From Staphylococcus saprophyticus subsp. saprophyticus ATCC 15305 = NCTC 7292 (GTDB taxonomy: Bacteria; Bacillota; Bacilli; Staphylococcales; Staphylococcaceae), in contig NC_007350.1 in the NCBI RefSeq assembly GCF_000010125.1, positions 682,001-746,000 on the forward strand: a stretch of 64,000 bases of DNA, written 5' to 3'. The position numbers and the translations under genes were made by a program. The notes under the pieces were generated by a model that saw nothing but the letters and a program-made list of their open reading frames with translations, did not search any database and was not told where the DNA came from. The number at the start of each line of letters is the position of its first letter. The stretch's first letter is position 1. Below are positions 32,084 through 42,401 of the stretch, one piece after another.

Positions 32084-32943
32084 CAGTCAAATTTAGTCAA
32101 GTAAGTTATGTATATCAAAAGGGTACCCCATTTGAACATGTAGCTTTAAGGGATATTGAAACTACATTTCAACAAGGGAAATATTACGCAGTCATAGGTC
32201 AAACTGGTTCTGGTAAATCGACATTAATCCAGCATTTTAATGGTTTACTTAAACCTTCTACCGGTAAATTGCAAATCGATGATATAACCATTACCCATAA
32301 AACTAAGGATAAAGTATTGAAACAAATTCGTAAGCGTATCGGTGTTGTGTTCCAATTTCCTGAATCACAACTCTTTGAAGATTCAGTAGAAAGAGAAATA
32401 TTGTTTGGTCCAAAAAACTTTAATATGCCTATAGATGAAGTGAAAGCACGTGCATATAAGCTATTAATCGATTTTGGTTTTAGTAGAGATATATTGCAGC
32501 AATCACCTTTTCAGATGTCTGGTGGTCAGATGCGAAAAATTGCTATAACATCTATATTGGCTATGGATCCAGATATCGTTATATTAGATGAACCTACGGC
32601 TGGACTTGATCCAAAAAGTAGAGATCAAATAATGAAAATGATTAAAAAACTGCAAGTAGAACAAAATAAAACAATCATACTTGTGACACACGAAATGAAT
32701 GATGTTGCAAAATATGTGGATGAAATAAAAATAATGAAACAAGGTCAACTCGTCGAAGAATGCTCACCTAGAAAGTTGTTTAGTGATACGAATTATGTTA
32801 ATCAATTGCATTTAGATGTTCCAGATGTTGTAAAATTGCAAAGAGATATTGAGGATAAATATCAATATTATTTCAATAAAATAGCATTAACAGAAGATGA
32901 ATTTATTGATATGTATAAGGAGTGGCAAGAAGATGAAAGATAA
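32080..32943 (+). CDS. ecfA2: ECF transporter ATPase subunit A2
   Basis: 287 aa. Walker A GQTGSGKS (40-47), [10 protein letters not shown] after the Q-loop (91-100), signature MSGGQ (146-150), Walker B IVILDEP (166-172). It pairs with EcfA1 as the second, non-identical ATPase of the ECF module. The C-terminal ~50 residues hold the dimer-stabilising segment typical of A2. The start overlaps the ecfA1 stop, and its own end overlaps ecfT by 11 bp, so the three subunits are translated in a coupled way. Confidence 0.96.
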   Translation: MTVKFSQVSYVYQKGTPFEHVALRDIETTFQQGKYYAVIGQTGSGKSTLIQHFNGLLKPSTGKLQIDDITITHKTKDKVLKQIRKRIGVVFQFPESQLFEDSVEREILFGPKNFNMPIDEVKARAYKLLIDFGFSRDILQQSPFQMSGGQMRKIAITSILAMDPDIVILDEPTAGLDPKSRDQIMKMIKKLQVEQNKTIILVTHEMNDVAKYVDEIKIMKQGQLVEECSPRKLFSDTNYVNQLHLDVPDVVKLQRDIEDKYQYYFNKIALTEDEFIDMYKEWQEDER

Positions 32944-33739
32944 GTTTATAATTGGACGCTATCTTCCTTTAAATACAATTATCCATCATTTGGATCCTAG
33001 AGCTAAATTAATATTTGTATTTTTATTTATTGTGTTAATATTTTTTGCACACTCATTTGGAACATATTTATGGTTATTTATTTTGATAATTAGCATTATG
33101 AAATTAGCACATATAAAATTTTGGTTCTTAATTAAGGGATTAACACCAATATGGATATTTTTAATATTTACCTTTCTTATGCATTTATTTCTAACTAAAG
33201 GTGGTTCACGCATATTTGAAATAGGATTTATTTCTATAGATATACAGGGTATTCTAGAAGGTATCTATATTGTACTTAGACTGATGTTTATTATCATGAT
33301 ATCAACGATTATGACCTTAAGTACAAGTCCGATAGATTTGACTGATGCGTTCGAACGATTATTATCACCGCTTAAAATTGTTAAAATACCAGTACATCAA
33401 TTGAGTATGATGATGTCCATTGCACTTAGATTTATACCAACATTAATGAATGAATTAGATAAAATTATTTTAGCGCAAAAATCACGTGGTTCAGAAATAA
33501 GTTCAGGTGGACTTATTAACAGAATCAAAGCATTTATACCCTTACTTATCCCATTATTTATTTCAGCTTTCCAAAGAGCAGAAGATTTAGCTATAGCCAT
33601 GGAAGTAAGAGGGTACGATACTCAAAAAATACGTACCAGCTATCGCAGATTAGAGTGGCAGTTTAAGGATACAATTACATTAATTTTGATTATACCCATT
33701 GCCATTATATTATTTGGTTTAAAATATTTAGGAGTGTAA
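32933..33739 (+). CDS. ecfT: ECF transporter membrane subunit T
   Basis: 268 aa with about five to six membrane helices. The two coupling-helix motifs that contact the ATPases are SRG at residues 184-186 (AQKSRGSEI) and VRG at 225-227 (AMEVRGYD). LDPRAKL near residue 20 is also typical. ATG at 32933, overlapping the end of ecfA2; the ribosome site is AAGGAG within ecfA2. No S component is encoded nearby, as expected for group II, so the cargo depends on genes elsewhere. Confidence 0.95.
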   Translation: MKDKFIIGRYLPLNTIIHHLDPRAKLIFVFLFIVLIFFAHSFGTYLWLFILIISIMKLAHIKFWFLIKGLTPIWIFLIFTFLMHLFLTKGGSRIFEIGFISIDIQGILEGIYIVLRLMFIIMISTIMTLSTSPIDLTDAFERLLSPLKIVKIPVHQLSMMMSIALRFIPTLMNELDKIILAQKSRGSEISSGGLINRIKAFIPLLIPLFISAFQRAEDLAIAMEVRGYDTQKIRTSYRRLEWQFKDTITLILIIPIAIILFGLKYLGV

Positions 33740-33745
33740 TAACAG

Positions 33746-34549
33746 ATGCGAGTCTTAGTTAATATTTCATACCAAGGGAGCCAGTTTCTTGGTTTCCAAA
33801 TTCAGCAACACGGAAGAACCATTCAACAGCAATTTGAAAAGATATTAAAACGCATGCATAAGCATGAGGTAAGAATACATCCAAGTAGTAGAACCGACAG
33901 AGGCGTACATGCGATTGAACAGTATTTTCATTTTGATACAGAATTAAATATTCCAGAACAGCAATGGCAATATGCAATGAACCGTGCGCTACCAGATGAT
34001 ATTTATGTCAATGATGTTTCTTTTGTTAATGATGATTTTCATTGTAGATATGATTGCGTTGGAAAATCTTATCGTTATAAGATTTATCAATCAGCCCATA
34101 AAGATCCATTTCTTTGTGGATTAAAAACTTATGTGCCTGAACAGTTAGATATTGAAAAGATGAATATGGCAGCTCAACATTTTATAGGCACACATGATTT
34201 CACAGGCTTTTGTTCTCAGAAGACTGAGGTTGAAAGTAAGATAAGAACATTATATGAAAGTCGCATAGAAAAGACAGAAAGTGGCTTTGACTATATTGTC
34301 ACAGGCTCTGGATTCCTATATAATATGGTACGTGTGTTAATTGCATTTTTAATAGAAGTGGGTAAAGGCAAGAGAGAACCACAAGAGGTCCCACAGTTAT
34401 TAGAAGCAAGAGATCGTAATCAAGTTCCCTTTACCGCACCGGCTGAAGGATTGTACTTAGAGAAGATTTATTTAACACCCAATGAATTAATTCAAGACTT
34501 TGGTAATAATATAAAAATACATCAAAAAAAATCATCACAAAATCTTTAA
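33746..34549 (+). CDS. truA: tRNA pseudouridine(38-40) synthase TruA
   Basis: 267 aa. Catalytic Asp51 in [10 protein letters not shown], with [16 protein letters not shown] and [10 protein letters not shown] blocks and [13 protein letters not shown] in the C-terminal half. It makes pseudouridine at positions 38-40 of tRNA anticodon stems. It follows ecfT after 6 bp; TAGGAGTG supplies the site. This position between ecfT and rplM is standard in Firmicutes. The C-terminal tail after the catalytic domain is about 15 residues longer than the shortest homologues. Confidence 0.96.
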   Translation: MRVLVNISYQGSQFLGFQIQQHGRTIQQQFEKILKRMHKHEVRIHPSSRTDRGVHAIEQYFHFDTELNIPEQQWQYAMNRALPDDIYVNDVSFVNDDFHCRYDCVGKSYRYKIYQSAHKDPFLCGLKTYVPEQLDIEKMNMAAQHFIGTHDFTGFCSQKTEVESKIRTLYESRIEKTESGFDYIVTGSGFLYNMVRVLIAFLIEVGKGKREPQEVPQLLEARDRNQVPFTAPAEGLYLEKIYLTPNELIQDFGNNIKIHQKKSSQNL

Positions 34550-34555
34550 ATTAGA

Positions 34556-34584
34556 TTGACAAAACGACAGAAAAATTATACGAT
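34556..34584 (+). promoter_or_regulatory. Promoter of the rplM-rpsI operon
   Basis: Consensus -35 TTGACA (34556-34561), a 17-bp spacer and TACGAT (34579-34584). It lies directly after the truA stop and about 170 bp before rplM. Confidence 0.6.
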
Positions 34585-34590
34585 TACTAA

Positions 34591-34640
34591 CGGTATTGTT
34601 TTATATCACCCACGATAAGCCCCGGAATCTTATTGTGTAA
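34591..34640 (+). promoter_or_regulatory. L13 leader (autoregulatory RNA element)
   Basis: In the 5' leader of rplM, CACGATAAG and CTTATTGTG pair around CCCCGGAAT, within an outer ATATC/GATAT stem. Position and shape match the L13 leader element described upstream of rplM in Bacillales, where L13 is thought to bind and repress its own operon. Assigned by resemblance, not by a covariance search. Confidence 0.6.
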
Positions 34641-34753
34641 CACGATATAGAAGCACGTAGAAACAAACAATTAATAAAATAAATGAAATCTAAGTTTTAA
34701 AAAGTATAAACTATTAAACGAGAAACATTTATTCATTCTAGGAGGACAATTAT

Positions 34754-35191
34754 ATGCGTCAAACATTTATGGCTAATGAATCAAACATTGAGCGCAAATG
34801 GTATGTTATTGATGCTGAAGGTAAAACACTTGGTCGTTTATCATCAGAAGTAGCAGCTATTTTACGCGGTAAAAATAAAGTAACTTATACACCACACGTT
34901 GATACAGGTGATTACGTAATCGTCATCAACGCTTCAAAAATCCATTTCACTGGTAATAAAGAGCGCGATAAAATGTACTATCGTCACTCTAACCACCCAG
35001 GTGGAATTAAATCAATTTCAGCTGGTGAGTTAAAAGCGAATAACCCAGAACGTTTACTTGAAAATTCAATTAAAGGAATGCTACCAAGCACTCGTTTAGG
35101 TGAAAAACAAGGTAAAAAATTATTTGTATATGGTGGCGCTGAACATCCACACACTGCACAACAACCAGAAAACTACGAGTTACGTGGTTAA
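34754..35191 (+). CDS. rplM: 50S ribosomal protein L13
   Basis: 145 aa. [33 protein letters not shown] and [11 protein letters not shown] are L13 signatures. It is an early 50S assembly protein. AGGAGGA precedes the ATG by 7 nt. Co-transcribed with rpsI 19 bp downstream, the universal pairing. The long leader with the hairpin element suggests feedback by L13 itself. Confidence 0.98.
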   Translation: MRQTFMANESNIERKWYVIDAEGKTLGRLSSEVAAILRGKNKVTYTPHVDTGDYVIVINASKIHFTGNKERDKMYYRHSNHPGGIKSISAGELKANNPERLLENSIKGMLPSTRLGEKQGKKLFVYGGAEHPHTAQQPENYELRG

Positions 35192-35210
35192 TTAAAAGGA
35201 GGAAATTACA

Positions 35211-35603
35211 TTGGCACAAGTTGAATATAGAGGCACAGGCCGTCGTAAAAACTCAGTAGCACGTGTACGTTTAGTACCAGGCGAAGGTAATATTACTGTA
35301 AACGGTCGCGATGTACGTAGCTATTTACCATTCGAATCATTAATTTTAGACATTAACCAAGCATTCGATGTAACAGAAACTAAAGGTAACTATGATGTAT
35401 TAGTTAACGTTCAAGGTGGAGGATTTACTGGACAAGCTCAAGCAATCCGTCACGGAATTTCTCGTGCATTATTAGAAGCTGATCCTGAATACAGAGGTTC
35501 TTTAAAACGCGCTGGATTACTTACTCGTGACCCACGTATGAAAGAACGTAAAAAACCAGGTCTTAAAAAAGCTCGTCGTTCACCACAATTCTCAAAACGT
35601 TAA
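35211..35603 (+). CDS. rpsI: 30S ribosomal protein S9
   Basis: 130 aa. [24 protein letters not shown] at the N-terminus and the conserved C-terminal tail ...RRSPQFSKR, whose last arginine contacts P-site tRNA. TTG start at 35211 with AAAGGAGG upstream at good spacing. No ATG or GTG in range gives the correct N-terminus, so TTG decides the start. S9 ends the rplM operon; a strong terminator follows about 90 bp downstream. Confidence 0.97.
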   Translation: MAQVEYRGTGRRKNSVARVRLVPGEGNITVNGRDVRSYLPFESLILDINQAFDVTETKGNYDVLVNVQGGGFTGQAQAIRHGISRALLEADPEYRGSLKRAGLLTRDPRMKERKKPGLKKARRSPQFSKR

Positions 35604-35694
35604 TATTACCGAAACTGTTGCGAATCTATTGTTCGCTTACAGATTTGGTACACGAGTTGCAACAGCAATTTGTGTTCAAATTAATCATCGTTTT

Positions 35695-35724
35695 AAAGCT
35701 CCAGCATAAGCTGGAGCTTTTTTT
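35695..35724 (+). terminator. Terminator of the rplM-rpsI operon
   Basis: AAAGCTCCAGC, loop ATAA, GCTGGAGCTTT then TTTT: a textbook intrinsic terminator. Just upstream, CTGTTGC (35615-35621) can pair with GCAACAG (35659-35665), a second hairpin in the 3' untranslated region. Confidence 0.95.
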
Positions 35725-35820
35725 ATTTATTATAGATATCACAATGACTACTAAATGATGCTTATTTGAGTCATTTAATCTATAATAGTAGTACACAATT
35801 TTTTAATTTGGAGTACGAAT

Positions 35821-36684
35821 ATGAAAAAGAGAACAGCGATATATACAACTATCGTAATGATGATTATTTTATTTGTCATCATTACAATTTCAATTTTTAA
35901 ATTTAACGACAATAGAAAAATTAGTCATAACGATCGTAGTCATATACCCACGTTTTATTTACATGGTTATGCAGGTACAGGAAACTCAATGAAGTTATTA
36001 GTGAACGCTGCTCACCAATCAGATAATGAAAAAGATGTTGTTAGGGCAAGGGTATCTCGAAATGGAATGGTGACATTTGAAGGGGATTTAAATTTTAATG
36101 CGAAAAATCCAATCATTGACATTATTTTAGAAGATAATACAAATAAAGATTTAAACAAAAATGCACAGTGGATTCGAAATGTCATCATTGCGACCATGAC
36201 ACAGTATCATTTTAATAAATTTAATTTTGTAGCACACTCCATGGGTAATCAATCTTTCAGTTATTATATGTTGAATTATGGTGATGATCTGCATTTACCA
36301 AAACTAAATAAACAAGTTAGTTTAGCAGGAAATTTTAACGGCGAAGTAGACATCAATGGTTTAGATTTAAATATAACATTGAACAATCAAGGAAAACCTA
36401 ATTTAATGTTAAAAGATTATAAAGATATATTACCAATGAAGCATGAATATCCTAAAGATGCTCATGTGTTAAATATTTATGGTGATATTGGCAATGGCAC
36501 ACATTCAGATGGACGTGTAACAAATGTATCTTCAAAATCGTTGGAATATTTACTAGGAGATCACATAGCAAGTTATGAAACCTTTAAAGTGACGGGCCCT
36601 CAAGCAGAGCATAGTGAATTACATGATAATCAAACTGTCATAGATAAAATCAACACATTTTTATGGGGAAATGAAAAGCATTAA
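35821..36684 (+). CDS. Alpha/beta hydrolase, DUF915-type, membrane-anchored or secreted
   Basis: 287 aa. An N-terminal hydrophobic segment (~8-27) is an uncleaved anchor or signal peptide. Next is an alpha/beta-hydrolase domain with the oxyanion motif LHGYAGTG (47-54) and the nucleophile Ser140 in VAHSMGNQS. A likely catalytic His is in the C-terminal AEHSELHDN segment and the acid lies near GDIGNGTHSDGRV. This is the family of extracellular hydrolases of unknown substrate found widely in lactobacilli and staphylococci. ATG preceded by TTTGGAGT. It is transcribed alone; it shares a bidirectional terminator with the convergent gene. Confidence 0.8.
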   Translation: MKKRTAIYTTIVMMIILFVIITISIFKFNDNRKISHNDRSHIPTFYLHGYAGTGNSMKLLVNAAHQSDNEKDVVRARVSRNGMVTFEGDLNFNAKNPIIDIILEDNTNKDLNKNAQWIRNVIIATMTQYHFNKFNFVAHSMGNQSFSYYMLNYGDDLHLPKLNKQVSLAGNFNGEVDINGLDLNITLNNQGKPNLMLKDYKDILPMKHEYPKDAHVLNIYGDIGNGTHSDGRVTNVSSKSLEYLLGDHIASYETFKVTGPQAEHSELHDNQTVIDKINTFLWGNEKH

Positions 36685-36686
36685 CA

Positions 36687-36736
36687 AAATAAGCCAGTGT
36701 CTACCCAATCATCATGTTGGTAGCACTGGCTTATTT
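36687..36736. terminator. Bidirectional terminator between convergent genes
   Basis: AAATAAGCCAGTG (36687-36699) and CACTGGCTTATTT (36724-36736) pair perfectly, with inner CTACC/GGTAG extending the stem. A and T tracts on both flanks. Confidence 0.85.
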
Positions 36737-37727
36737 AAGCATTAGCTTTAGATAATAAATTTAATAATGATTTACGATTTTCTTCACCAAATACGTGTGG
36801 TTGAATCATGATTTCGTCAATATCAAAATCTGTCATCATTAATTTTAATTTTGAGATGACTTCATCTGGAGAACCTACGATAACTCTATTTTGATGTTGT
36901 TCTATTTTTTCTAATTCGCGGGACGAATATTTTCGTTGTGCTGCATAAGAGGTCGACGGATAAAATTTAGGTTGATCCAAGTAGTTAATTCGCAGTAACC
37001 ATAGATGAAAAGCATGTGCTAATGACTCACGCTGACTTGCGTCGGTAGCTGTTATGACGAAAGAAGACATAATTACATATGACTGTTTTGCTGGGTGATA
37101 TTGTTTGAACAACCAACGATAATGATTAATCACTGATTGTATTTGATTTTTATTTTGCCCCATGTTGGCAATGACAAAAGAGAGCCCTTGTTTAGCCGCA
37201 AGTGTAGCGCTTGTTTTACTTGTACCTAAGATGAACATATCCGGTTTGGTTTCTATTATCGGTGTGGCACGTAAATCCTTATAACGGTGGTTACTATCTG
37301 TGTCATCATTAAAATAATGTATTAAATCTTTAATTTGCGTTAAGTAGTCAGGTTGCTCTGATTTAAATTCATTTAGTGCTTGATTGACATTTTTATAACT
37401 TGGAGAATGACCAGTACCTATGTTTACACGGTTAGGATGGCGTGCTTCCATAACTTTAAATATTTCAGCGACTTTATAGGCACTATAGTGAGGCAACATG
37501 ATACCGCCACTGCCAATTTTAATCGATGTCGTATTTTCTAATAAAGACATCATTAGCATTTCAGGTGCGCTAGAAGCAACAGACAATACTTGGTGATGTT
37601 CTGCAATCCAATAACGTTGATAACCTAATTGTTCGGATAATTGTGCTAAAGCTACAGCGTGATTGATTGCGTCTGTTGCACTACGTCCTTCAAATATTGG
37701 AACATAATCTAATATACTTAGTTTCAC
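36735..37727 (-). CDS. Luciferase-like flavin-dependent oxidoreductase (LLM class)
   Basis: 330 aa. The fold is a TIM barrel of the bacterial-luciferase family: KLSILDYVPIFEGRSA at the start, RYWIAEHH at residues ~40-47, the GSGGIMLPHYSAYKVAEIFKVMEARHPNRVNIGTGHSP block (~90-127) that binds flavin phosphate, and a C-terminal GSPDEVISKLK. Such proteins (YtmO-like) use FMNH2 and O2 for monooxygenation of small organic or sulfur compounds; the substrate is unknown. I chose the GTG at 37727, with TTGGGGA upstream, over a TTG at 37742 that overlaps that site. Confidence 0.82.
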   Translation of the reverse strand: MKLSILDYVPIFEGRSATDAINHAVALAQLSEQLGYQRYWIAEHHQVLSVASSAPEMLMMSLLENTTSIKIGSGGIMLPHYSAYKVAEIFKVMEARHPNRVNIGTGHSPSYKNVNQALNEFKSEQPDYLTQIKDLIHYFNDDTDSNHRYKDLRATPIIETKPDMFILGTSKTSATLAAKQGLSFVIANMGQNKNQIQSVINHYRWLFKQYHPAKQSYVIMSSFVITATDASQRESLAHAFHLWLLRINYLDQPKFYPSTSYAAQRKYSSRELEKIEQHQNRVIVGSPDEVISKLKLMMTDFDIDEIMIQPHVFGEENRKSLLNLLSKANA

Positions 37728-37876
37728 AATAGATTTCCCCAATCTTCAATATTAAGTTTAATTTGTATAATATAGCCAAATCATAACATGAGCGGATAAG
37801 GTTAAATAAGCGATTTGATTGATAGAACAAAACTATCTCTATAGAATATAAGAAAAGAGTGAATGGAGGCAATATA

Positions 37877-38884
37877 ATGAAAACAGAAAGAATCGTATTA
37901 GCCAAAAGACCAGAAGGTATTCCTTCTAATGATGTATTCAAGTATGAAACAGTTGAAGTTGGTATGCCAGATAGTGAAGAAATACAAATTGAGACGCTCT
38001 ATATTTCAGTAGATCCATACATGAGAGGTCGAATGGATGATAGTAAATCATATATTACACCATTCCAATTAAATGAACCAATGAATGGTCACATCGTTGG
38101 TAAAGTAACTGAATCCAATGCGGATGGGTTCAATAAAGGTGACATTGTTACAGGTACTTTCCCTTGGCAAAAAGTTGTGAATGTAAAAGCAAAGCATGCC
38201 ATTAAGGTTACGCAAACGAATATCCCTTTATATTTATATCTAAGTGTACTAGGTATGACGGGACAAACGGCATATCATGGTTTATTAAAAATTGGACAAC
38301 CCCAAGAAGGAGAAACGGTTGTAGTATCAGCCGCTTCAGGTGCGGTAGGTTCAGTAGTGGGTCAGATAGCTAAATTAAAAGGCGCACACGTAGTGGGGAT
38401 TGCTGGTGGCAAAGAAAAAACGAACTACTTAACTGACTCTTTAGGATTTGATGAGGCTGTTGACTATAAAGCAGATAACTTTTCAGAAGCACTGTCCAAA
38501 GCAGTACCTAATGGTGTAGATGTTTACTTTGAAAATGTTGGCGGTACTGTCGGAGATGAAGTAATGAAACACTTAAATCAATTTGCACGTATACCTGTGT
38601 GCGGTGCTATTTCAGGTTACAATAATACAGAAATAGAATATGGCCCACGTATTCAGCCAATTATTATTAAATCACAGGCCTTAATGCAAGGCTTTATCGT
38701 GGCAAATTATGCCGATGATTTTGCTAATGCAAGTAAAGAACTTGCGCAATGGGTACAAGAAGATAAGATTAAAACAAAAACTTCAGTAATGGAAGGATTC
38801 GACAATGTACCAGAAGCCTTTAGAAACTTATTTACAGGTGATAACTTTGGTAAACAAGTCGTTCAAGTTTCGGATAATAACTAA
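37877..38884 (+). CDS. Zinc-free MDR oxidoreductase, CurA/YfmJ-like (NADPH-dependent)
   Basis: 335 aa. [11 protein letters not shown] (43-53) and the nucleotide loop [13 protein letters not shown] (151-163) with GIAGG mark the leukotriene-B4-dehydrogenase-like branch of medium-chain reductases, which reduce the double bond of alpha,beta-unsaturated carbonyls. No zinc-binding cysteines are present. ATG at 37877 with ATGGAGGC upstream, so the upstream in-frame ATG at 37859 is rejected. It and the next gene, another MDR reductase, are 20 bp apart and probably form a detoxification pair. Confidence 0.82.
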   Translation: MKTERIVLAKRPEGIPSNDVFKYETVEVGMPDSEEIQIETLYISVDPYMRGRMDDSKSYITPFQLNEPMNGHIVGKVTESNADGFNKGDIVTGTFPWQKVVNVKAKHAIKVTQTNIPLYLYLSVLGMTGQTAYHGLLKIGQPQEGETVVVSAASGAVGSVVGQIAKLKGAHVVGIAGGKEKTNYLTDSLGFDEAVDYKADNFSEALSKAVPNGVDVYFENVGGTVGDEVMKHLNQFARIPVCGAISGYNNTEIEYGPRIQPIIIKSQALMQGFIVANYADDFANASKELAQWVQEDKIKTKTSVMEGFDNVPEAFRNLFTGDNFGKQVVQVSDNN

Positions 38885-38904
38885 TTATTAAGGAGATGCA
38901 TGTT

Positions 38905-39912
38905 ATGAAAGCGATTGGTGCAGATAAAAATTTTAATTTAGATGAAGGTAATTTATTTTACGAGTTTGATACTGAAACGCCACAACCAAAGCAATATGAA
39001 TTACTGGTTCGTGTTAAAACAATCAGTGTGAATCCGGTAGATACAAAAATAAGAAAAACACCAGTAGAGCATGCACCACGCATATTGGGCTATGATGGTG
39101 TAGGTATTGTTGAGGCGGTAGGACCAGATGTAAGCCATTTTAATGTTGGTGATGAGGTATATTATTCTGGATCTCCAAAATATCAAGGGTCTAACCAAGT
39201 TTTGCAATTAGTAGATGAACGATTAGTAGCTAAAAAACCAAAGAATATATCAAATGTGGAAGCGGCAAGCTTGCCTTTAACAGGACTTACAGCATATGAA
39301 ACATTATTTGATGCTTTTAAAATTTCATTTAATCCAGAAGAAAACAAAGGTAAATCTATCTTAATTATTAATGGTGCAGGCGGTGTAGGAAGTATCGCTA
39401 CGCAAATCGCAAAGCATTACGGTTTAAATGTTATTACAACAGCATCACGTGAAGAAACAATTAATTGGTCCAAAGATATGGGTGCAGACATTGTGCTTAA
39501 CCATAAAAATGATTTAGCTGAAGAATTCAAGAAATATGAAATAAGTGAAGTAGATTATATCTTCTGTACATTTGATACGGATATGTACTATGAAAAGATG
39601 ATTGAATTAGTAAAACCTAGAGGCACGATAGTTACGATTGTAGCCTTTAACAATAAGCAAGATTTAAACTTACTCAAACCTAAAAGTATTACATTCACAC
39701 ATGAATTCATGTCAGCCCGTCCAATTCATGAAACAGAAGATATGCAAATACATCGTGATTATTTAACAGATATAACTGAAAAAATCGAAGCGGGTATTTA
39801 TAAACCAACTGTTACAGAAGTGATTGAAGGTTTAACTGTCGATCATTTATACGAGGCGCATGTTAAACTTGAAAACCAAGGAATGATAGGCAAACTGGTT
39901 ATTAAACTATAA
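38905..39912 (+). CDS. MDR-family NAD(P)H oxidoreductase (quinone-reductase-like)
   Basis: 335 aa. The N-terminal GroES-like domain has [15 protein letters not shown] (37-51) and [16 protein letters not shown] (58-73); the Rossmann domain has [16 protein letters not shown] (155-170). Annotated homologues are often called zinc-type alcohol dehydrogenases, yet the zinc-ligand cysteines are absent and only one cysteine occurs in the protein, so zinc-free quinone or enone reduction is more likely. ATG at 38905 chosen because AAGGAG is 9 nt upstream; the ATG at 38896 touches that site. Second gene of a pair with the preceding reductase. Confidence 0.82.
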   Translation: MKAIGADKNFNLDEGNLFYEFDTETPQPKQYELLVRVKTISVNPVDTKIRKTPVEHAPRILGYDGVGIVEAVGPDVSHFNVGDEVYYSGSPKYQGSNQVLQLVDERLVAKKPKNISNVEAASLPLTGLTAYETLFDAFKISFNPEENKGKSILIINGAGGVGSIATQIAKHYGLNVITTASREETINWSKDMGADIVLNHKNDLAEEFKKYEISEVDYIFCTFDTDMYYEKMIELVKPRGTIVTIVAFNNKQDLNLLKPKSITFTHEFMSARPIHETEDMQIHRDYLTDITEKIEAGIYKPTVTEVIEGLTVDHLYEAHVKLENQGMIGKLVIKL

Positions 39913-39960
39913 GTGTAAACAAAGTCATTTTATTTAAACATGCAATATAAACGTATTATA

Positions 39961-40014
39961 AACATCTTTTAAATTAGGCCACTTAGCAATGGTTAATTTA
40001 AAAGATGTTTTTTT
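39961..40014 (+). terminator. Terminator after the two oxidoreductases
   Basis: AACATCTTTTAAATTA (39961-39976) pairs perfectly with TAATTTAAAAGATGTT (39994-40009) and is followed by TTTTT. Confidence 0.9.
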
Positions 40015-40133
40015 AATTTTGAAGCGTGATTATTAATATTTAATTATCTGTAACACTGTTCGCTGTATACGAATATATTCAAAAAGATAGGGTATGTATC
40101 ATACATAAAGTATAGGGAGTGTGTAAATTTGAT

Positions 40134-41708
40134 ATGCGTCTAAATAAATTAACAGTGGTATTTTGGGTAGCATTACTAATCTGTACGCTATTTGTGGTGT
40201 ATGGTGCAGTTTTACCTAAGCAACTTGAAATGGTTACGCAAAATATTACGAATTTTATTGCAGTCAATTTTGGCTGGTATTATTTATTACTTGTATTATT
40301 TATTTTGATTGTTTGTGTTTATTTATTATTTTCAAGGTATTCATCTATTACTTTAGGGGAAGAAGGAGAAGATCCTGAATTCTCTTTAAAATCATGGTTT
40401 GCCATGTTATTTAGTGCGGGTATGGGTATCGGTTTAGTATTTTGGACAACTGCAGAACCTATTAGCCATGCATTCACTTTAACACCGTTACATAAGGCAG
40501 GTACACAAACCGCCATAAATGAAGCTATGCAATTCTCATTTTTCCATTGGGGCGTTCATGCTTGGGCTGTATATGGCATAGTTGGACTTGTATTTGCTTA
40601 TTTTAATTTTCATAAAGGTTATCCAGGTTTAGTAAGTGCTACACTAACACCTATTTTAGGAACTAAAATGATGAGAGGACCTATAGGTGGTTCGATAGAT
40701 GTCTTAGCTATCATTGCCACAGTTACAGGTGTAGCAGCAACATTGGGATTTGGTGCTTTACAAATCAATGAAGGCTTGCATTTCTTATTCGATATTCCGT
40801 CGAATTTTGTAACACAAGTCATTATTATTGTGATAGCAACCGTATTATTCACATGGTCAGCGTGGTCTGGTATTGATAAAGGGATCAAAAATCTAAGTAA
40901 TATAAATATGATTTTAGCTTTTATTGTATTACTTGTTCTATTTTGTGTCGGACCAACATTGAATATTTTAAATACGTTTACCAATTCATTGGGAGACTAT
41001 ATTGCGAATTTCTTTAATATGAGTTTACGTATCCCACAAGCAGGCGGAGAAAAATTCCAATGGCTACAACAATGGACGATATTCTATTGGGCATGGTGGA
41101 TTTCATGGGCACCATTTGTAGGTATATTTATTGCACGTGTTTCTAGAGGTAGAACGATTAAAGAATTTATACTGGGGGTACTATTTGTACCAGCAGTTGT
41201 TTGTTTCTTATTTTTTGCAGTCTTTGGTGCGTCTGCCATCTATTTACAACAAAATGGAATTGCCAATATTGCAAAAGAAGCAACCGAAACAGCGACATTT
41301 GCGACGTTAGAACATTTTCCATTAGGGTTTGTACTCAGTATAGTGACATTAGTCATTATTATGATTTTCTTTGTAACTTCAGCTGACTCAGCTACGTATG
41401 TTTTAGGTATGCTTAGTTCGAAGGGCAGTATCAATCCTTCAGGTTTTGTTAAAGTAAGTTGGGGCATTATTTTAGCATTATTCGCTATGATTATGATCTA
41501 TACTGGCGGCACGCAATCTATTCAGAACTTATTAATCATCGCAGCCTTGCCATTCTCGATTGTTATTATATTTATGATTTGGTCACTTTTTAAATCATTA
41601 TCTATTGAAAAACCAAGGCCTAGTAATAAATTAATGATTTCAGATGATAAGCTTTTACAATATCGTAAAGCAAATCAGGAAGATAAATTTGAACAAAATA
41701 GTAAATAA
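40134..41708 (+). CDS. BCCT-family betaine/choline/carnitine transporter (OpuD-like)
   Basis: About 524 aa with 12 membrane helices. GMGIGLVFWTTAEPISH (residues ~100-116) is the glycine-rich substrate/sodium helix of BCCT proteins and TIFYWAWWISWAPFVGIFIARVSRGRTIKEF (~317-347) the family signature with the aromatic substrate cage. It imports a trimethylammonium osmolyte, most often glycine betaine, for osmotic protection. ATG start chosen (MRLNKLT); GGGAG lies 14 nt upstream, a long spacing, and a GTG at 40119 overlaps it. Which osmolyte it prefers cannot be told from sequence. Downstream of it is the sigma-B stress operon. Confidence 0.88.
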   Translation: MRLNKLTVVFWVALLICTLFVVYGAVLPKQLEMVTQNITNFIAVNFGWYYLLLVLFILIVCVYLLFSRYSSITLGEEGEDPEFSLKSWFAMLFSAGMGIGLVFWTTAEPISHAFTLTPLHKAGTQTAINEAMQFSFFHWGVHAWAVYGIVGLVFAYFNFHKGYPGLVSATLTPILGTKMMRGPIGGSIDVLAIIATVTGVAATLGFGALQINEGLHFLFDIPSNFVTQVIIIVIATVLFTWSAWSGIDKGIKNLSNINMILAFIVLLVLFCVGPTLNILNTFTNSLGDYIANFFNMSLRIPQAGGEKFQWLQQWTIFYWAWWISWAPFVGIFIARVSRGRTIKEFILGVLFVPAVVCFLFFAVFGASAIYLQQNGIANIAKEATETATFATLEHFPLGFVLSIVTLVIIMIFFVTSADSATYVLGMLSSKGSINPSGFVKVSWGIILALFAMIMIYTGGTQSIQNLLIIAALPFSIVIIFMIWSLFKSLSIEKPRPSNKLMISDDKLLQYRKANQEDKFEQNSK

Positions 41709-41775
41709 GCAAAATTTAATAGTGAGTCCCAATTTGTTTTGCCAAAATTGTTAAAAATAAAATTCAATAAAAATG

Positions 41776-41801
41776 TTTCTAAGAATTTTTTTAAGGGTAT
41801 T
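41776..41801 (+). promoter_or_regulatory. Sigma-B promoter of the amaP-asp23 operon
   Basis: GTTTCT (41776-41781), a 14-bp spacer and a perfect GGGTAT -10 (41796-41801), matching the sigma-B consensus GTTTAA-N12-15-GGGTAT. asp23 is a standard sigma-B marker gene in S. aureus, which fits. Confidence 0.8.
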
Positions 41802-41852
41802 TATTCTGTATGACAAGTACATATTATCAAAGCATAGGAGGTGTCATACGAG

Positions 41853-42389
41853 GTGAAACGACTTAAGAATTTTATCCTTGGCCTTTTAATCGTAGTAATT
41901 GTTGGCTTTTTACTCTTTATGTATATTAAAGATTCCAGAATAACTCAGTATCAAGATTATTTTACTCAGTTTAACTGGTTTGAACCAACACTTATTGGAT
42001 TAGCCGCATTACTTATTATTATTGGTCTCATTTTAGTATTCAGCTTGTTTAAACCTACGTATAGAAAACCTGGACTTTATAAAGATTTTGAAGATGGTCA
42101 TATTTATGTGTCTAGAAAAGCGGTTGAAAAATCAGCTTACGATACACTTACACAATATGATCAAATACGTCAACCAAACGTCATTGCTAAACTTTATAAC
42201 AAGAAGAAGAAATCTCACATTGCTTTAAAAGCAGATTTCTTTGTTCCTGGCGATGTTCAGGTTAAATCTTTAACAGAAGAAATTAGAAATGACATCAAGC
42301 AAAATGTTGAGCATTTTACAGAACTACCTGTTTCTAAATTAGAGGTTAACGTTAGAGATCAAAAAACTTCAGGCAAACGTGTGTTGTAA
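41853..42389 (+). CDS. amaP: Asp23 membrane anchor AmaP
   Basis: 178 aa. Two N-terminal membrane helices (~7-25 and ~45-65, the latter LIGLAALLIIIGLILVFSLF) are followed by a soluble domain with an Asp23-like character (ADFFVPGDVQVKSLTEEIRND). In S. aureus AmaP holds Asp23 at the membrane. GTG start at 41853 (VKRLKNF) with AGGAGG about 11 nt upstream; a GTG at 41841 overlaps that site. First gene of a three-gene operon behind a sigma-B promoter. Confidence 0.88.
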   Translation: MKRLKNFILGLLIVVIVGFLLFMYIKDSRITQYQDYFTQFNWFEPTLIGLAALLIIIGLILVFSLFKPTYRKPGLYKDFEDGHIYVSRKAVEKSAYDTLTQYDQIRQPNVIAKLYNKKKKSHIALKADFFVPGDVQVKSLTEEIRNDIKQNVEHFTELPVSKLEVNVRDQKTSGKRVL

Positions 42390-42401
42390 GGGAGGGTTAT
42401 C

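Noticed and set aside
37821..37837. GATAG/CTATC inverted repeat upstream of the oxidoreductase pair as an operator
   Set aside because: Only 5-bp arms in AT-rich DNA, too weak to support.
40090..40095. Sigma-B -10-like GGGTAT upstream of the BCCT transporter
   Set aside because: No matching GTTT-type -35 at 12-15 bp, so I do not call a sigma-B promoter here.
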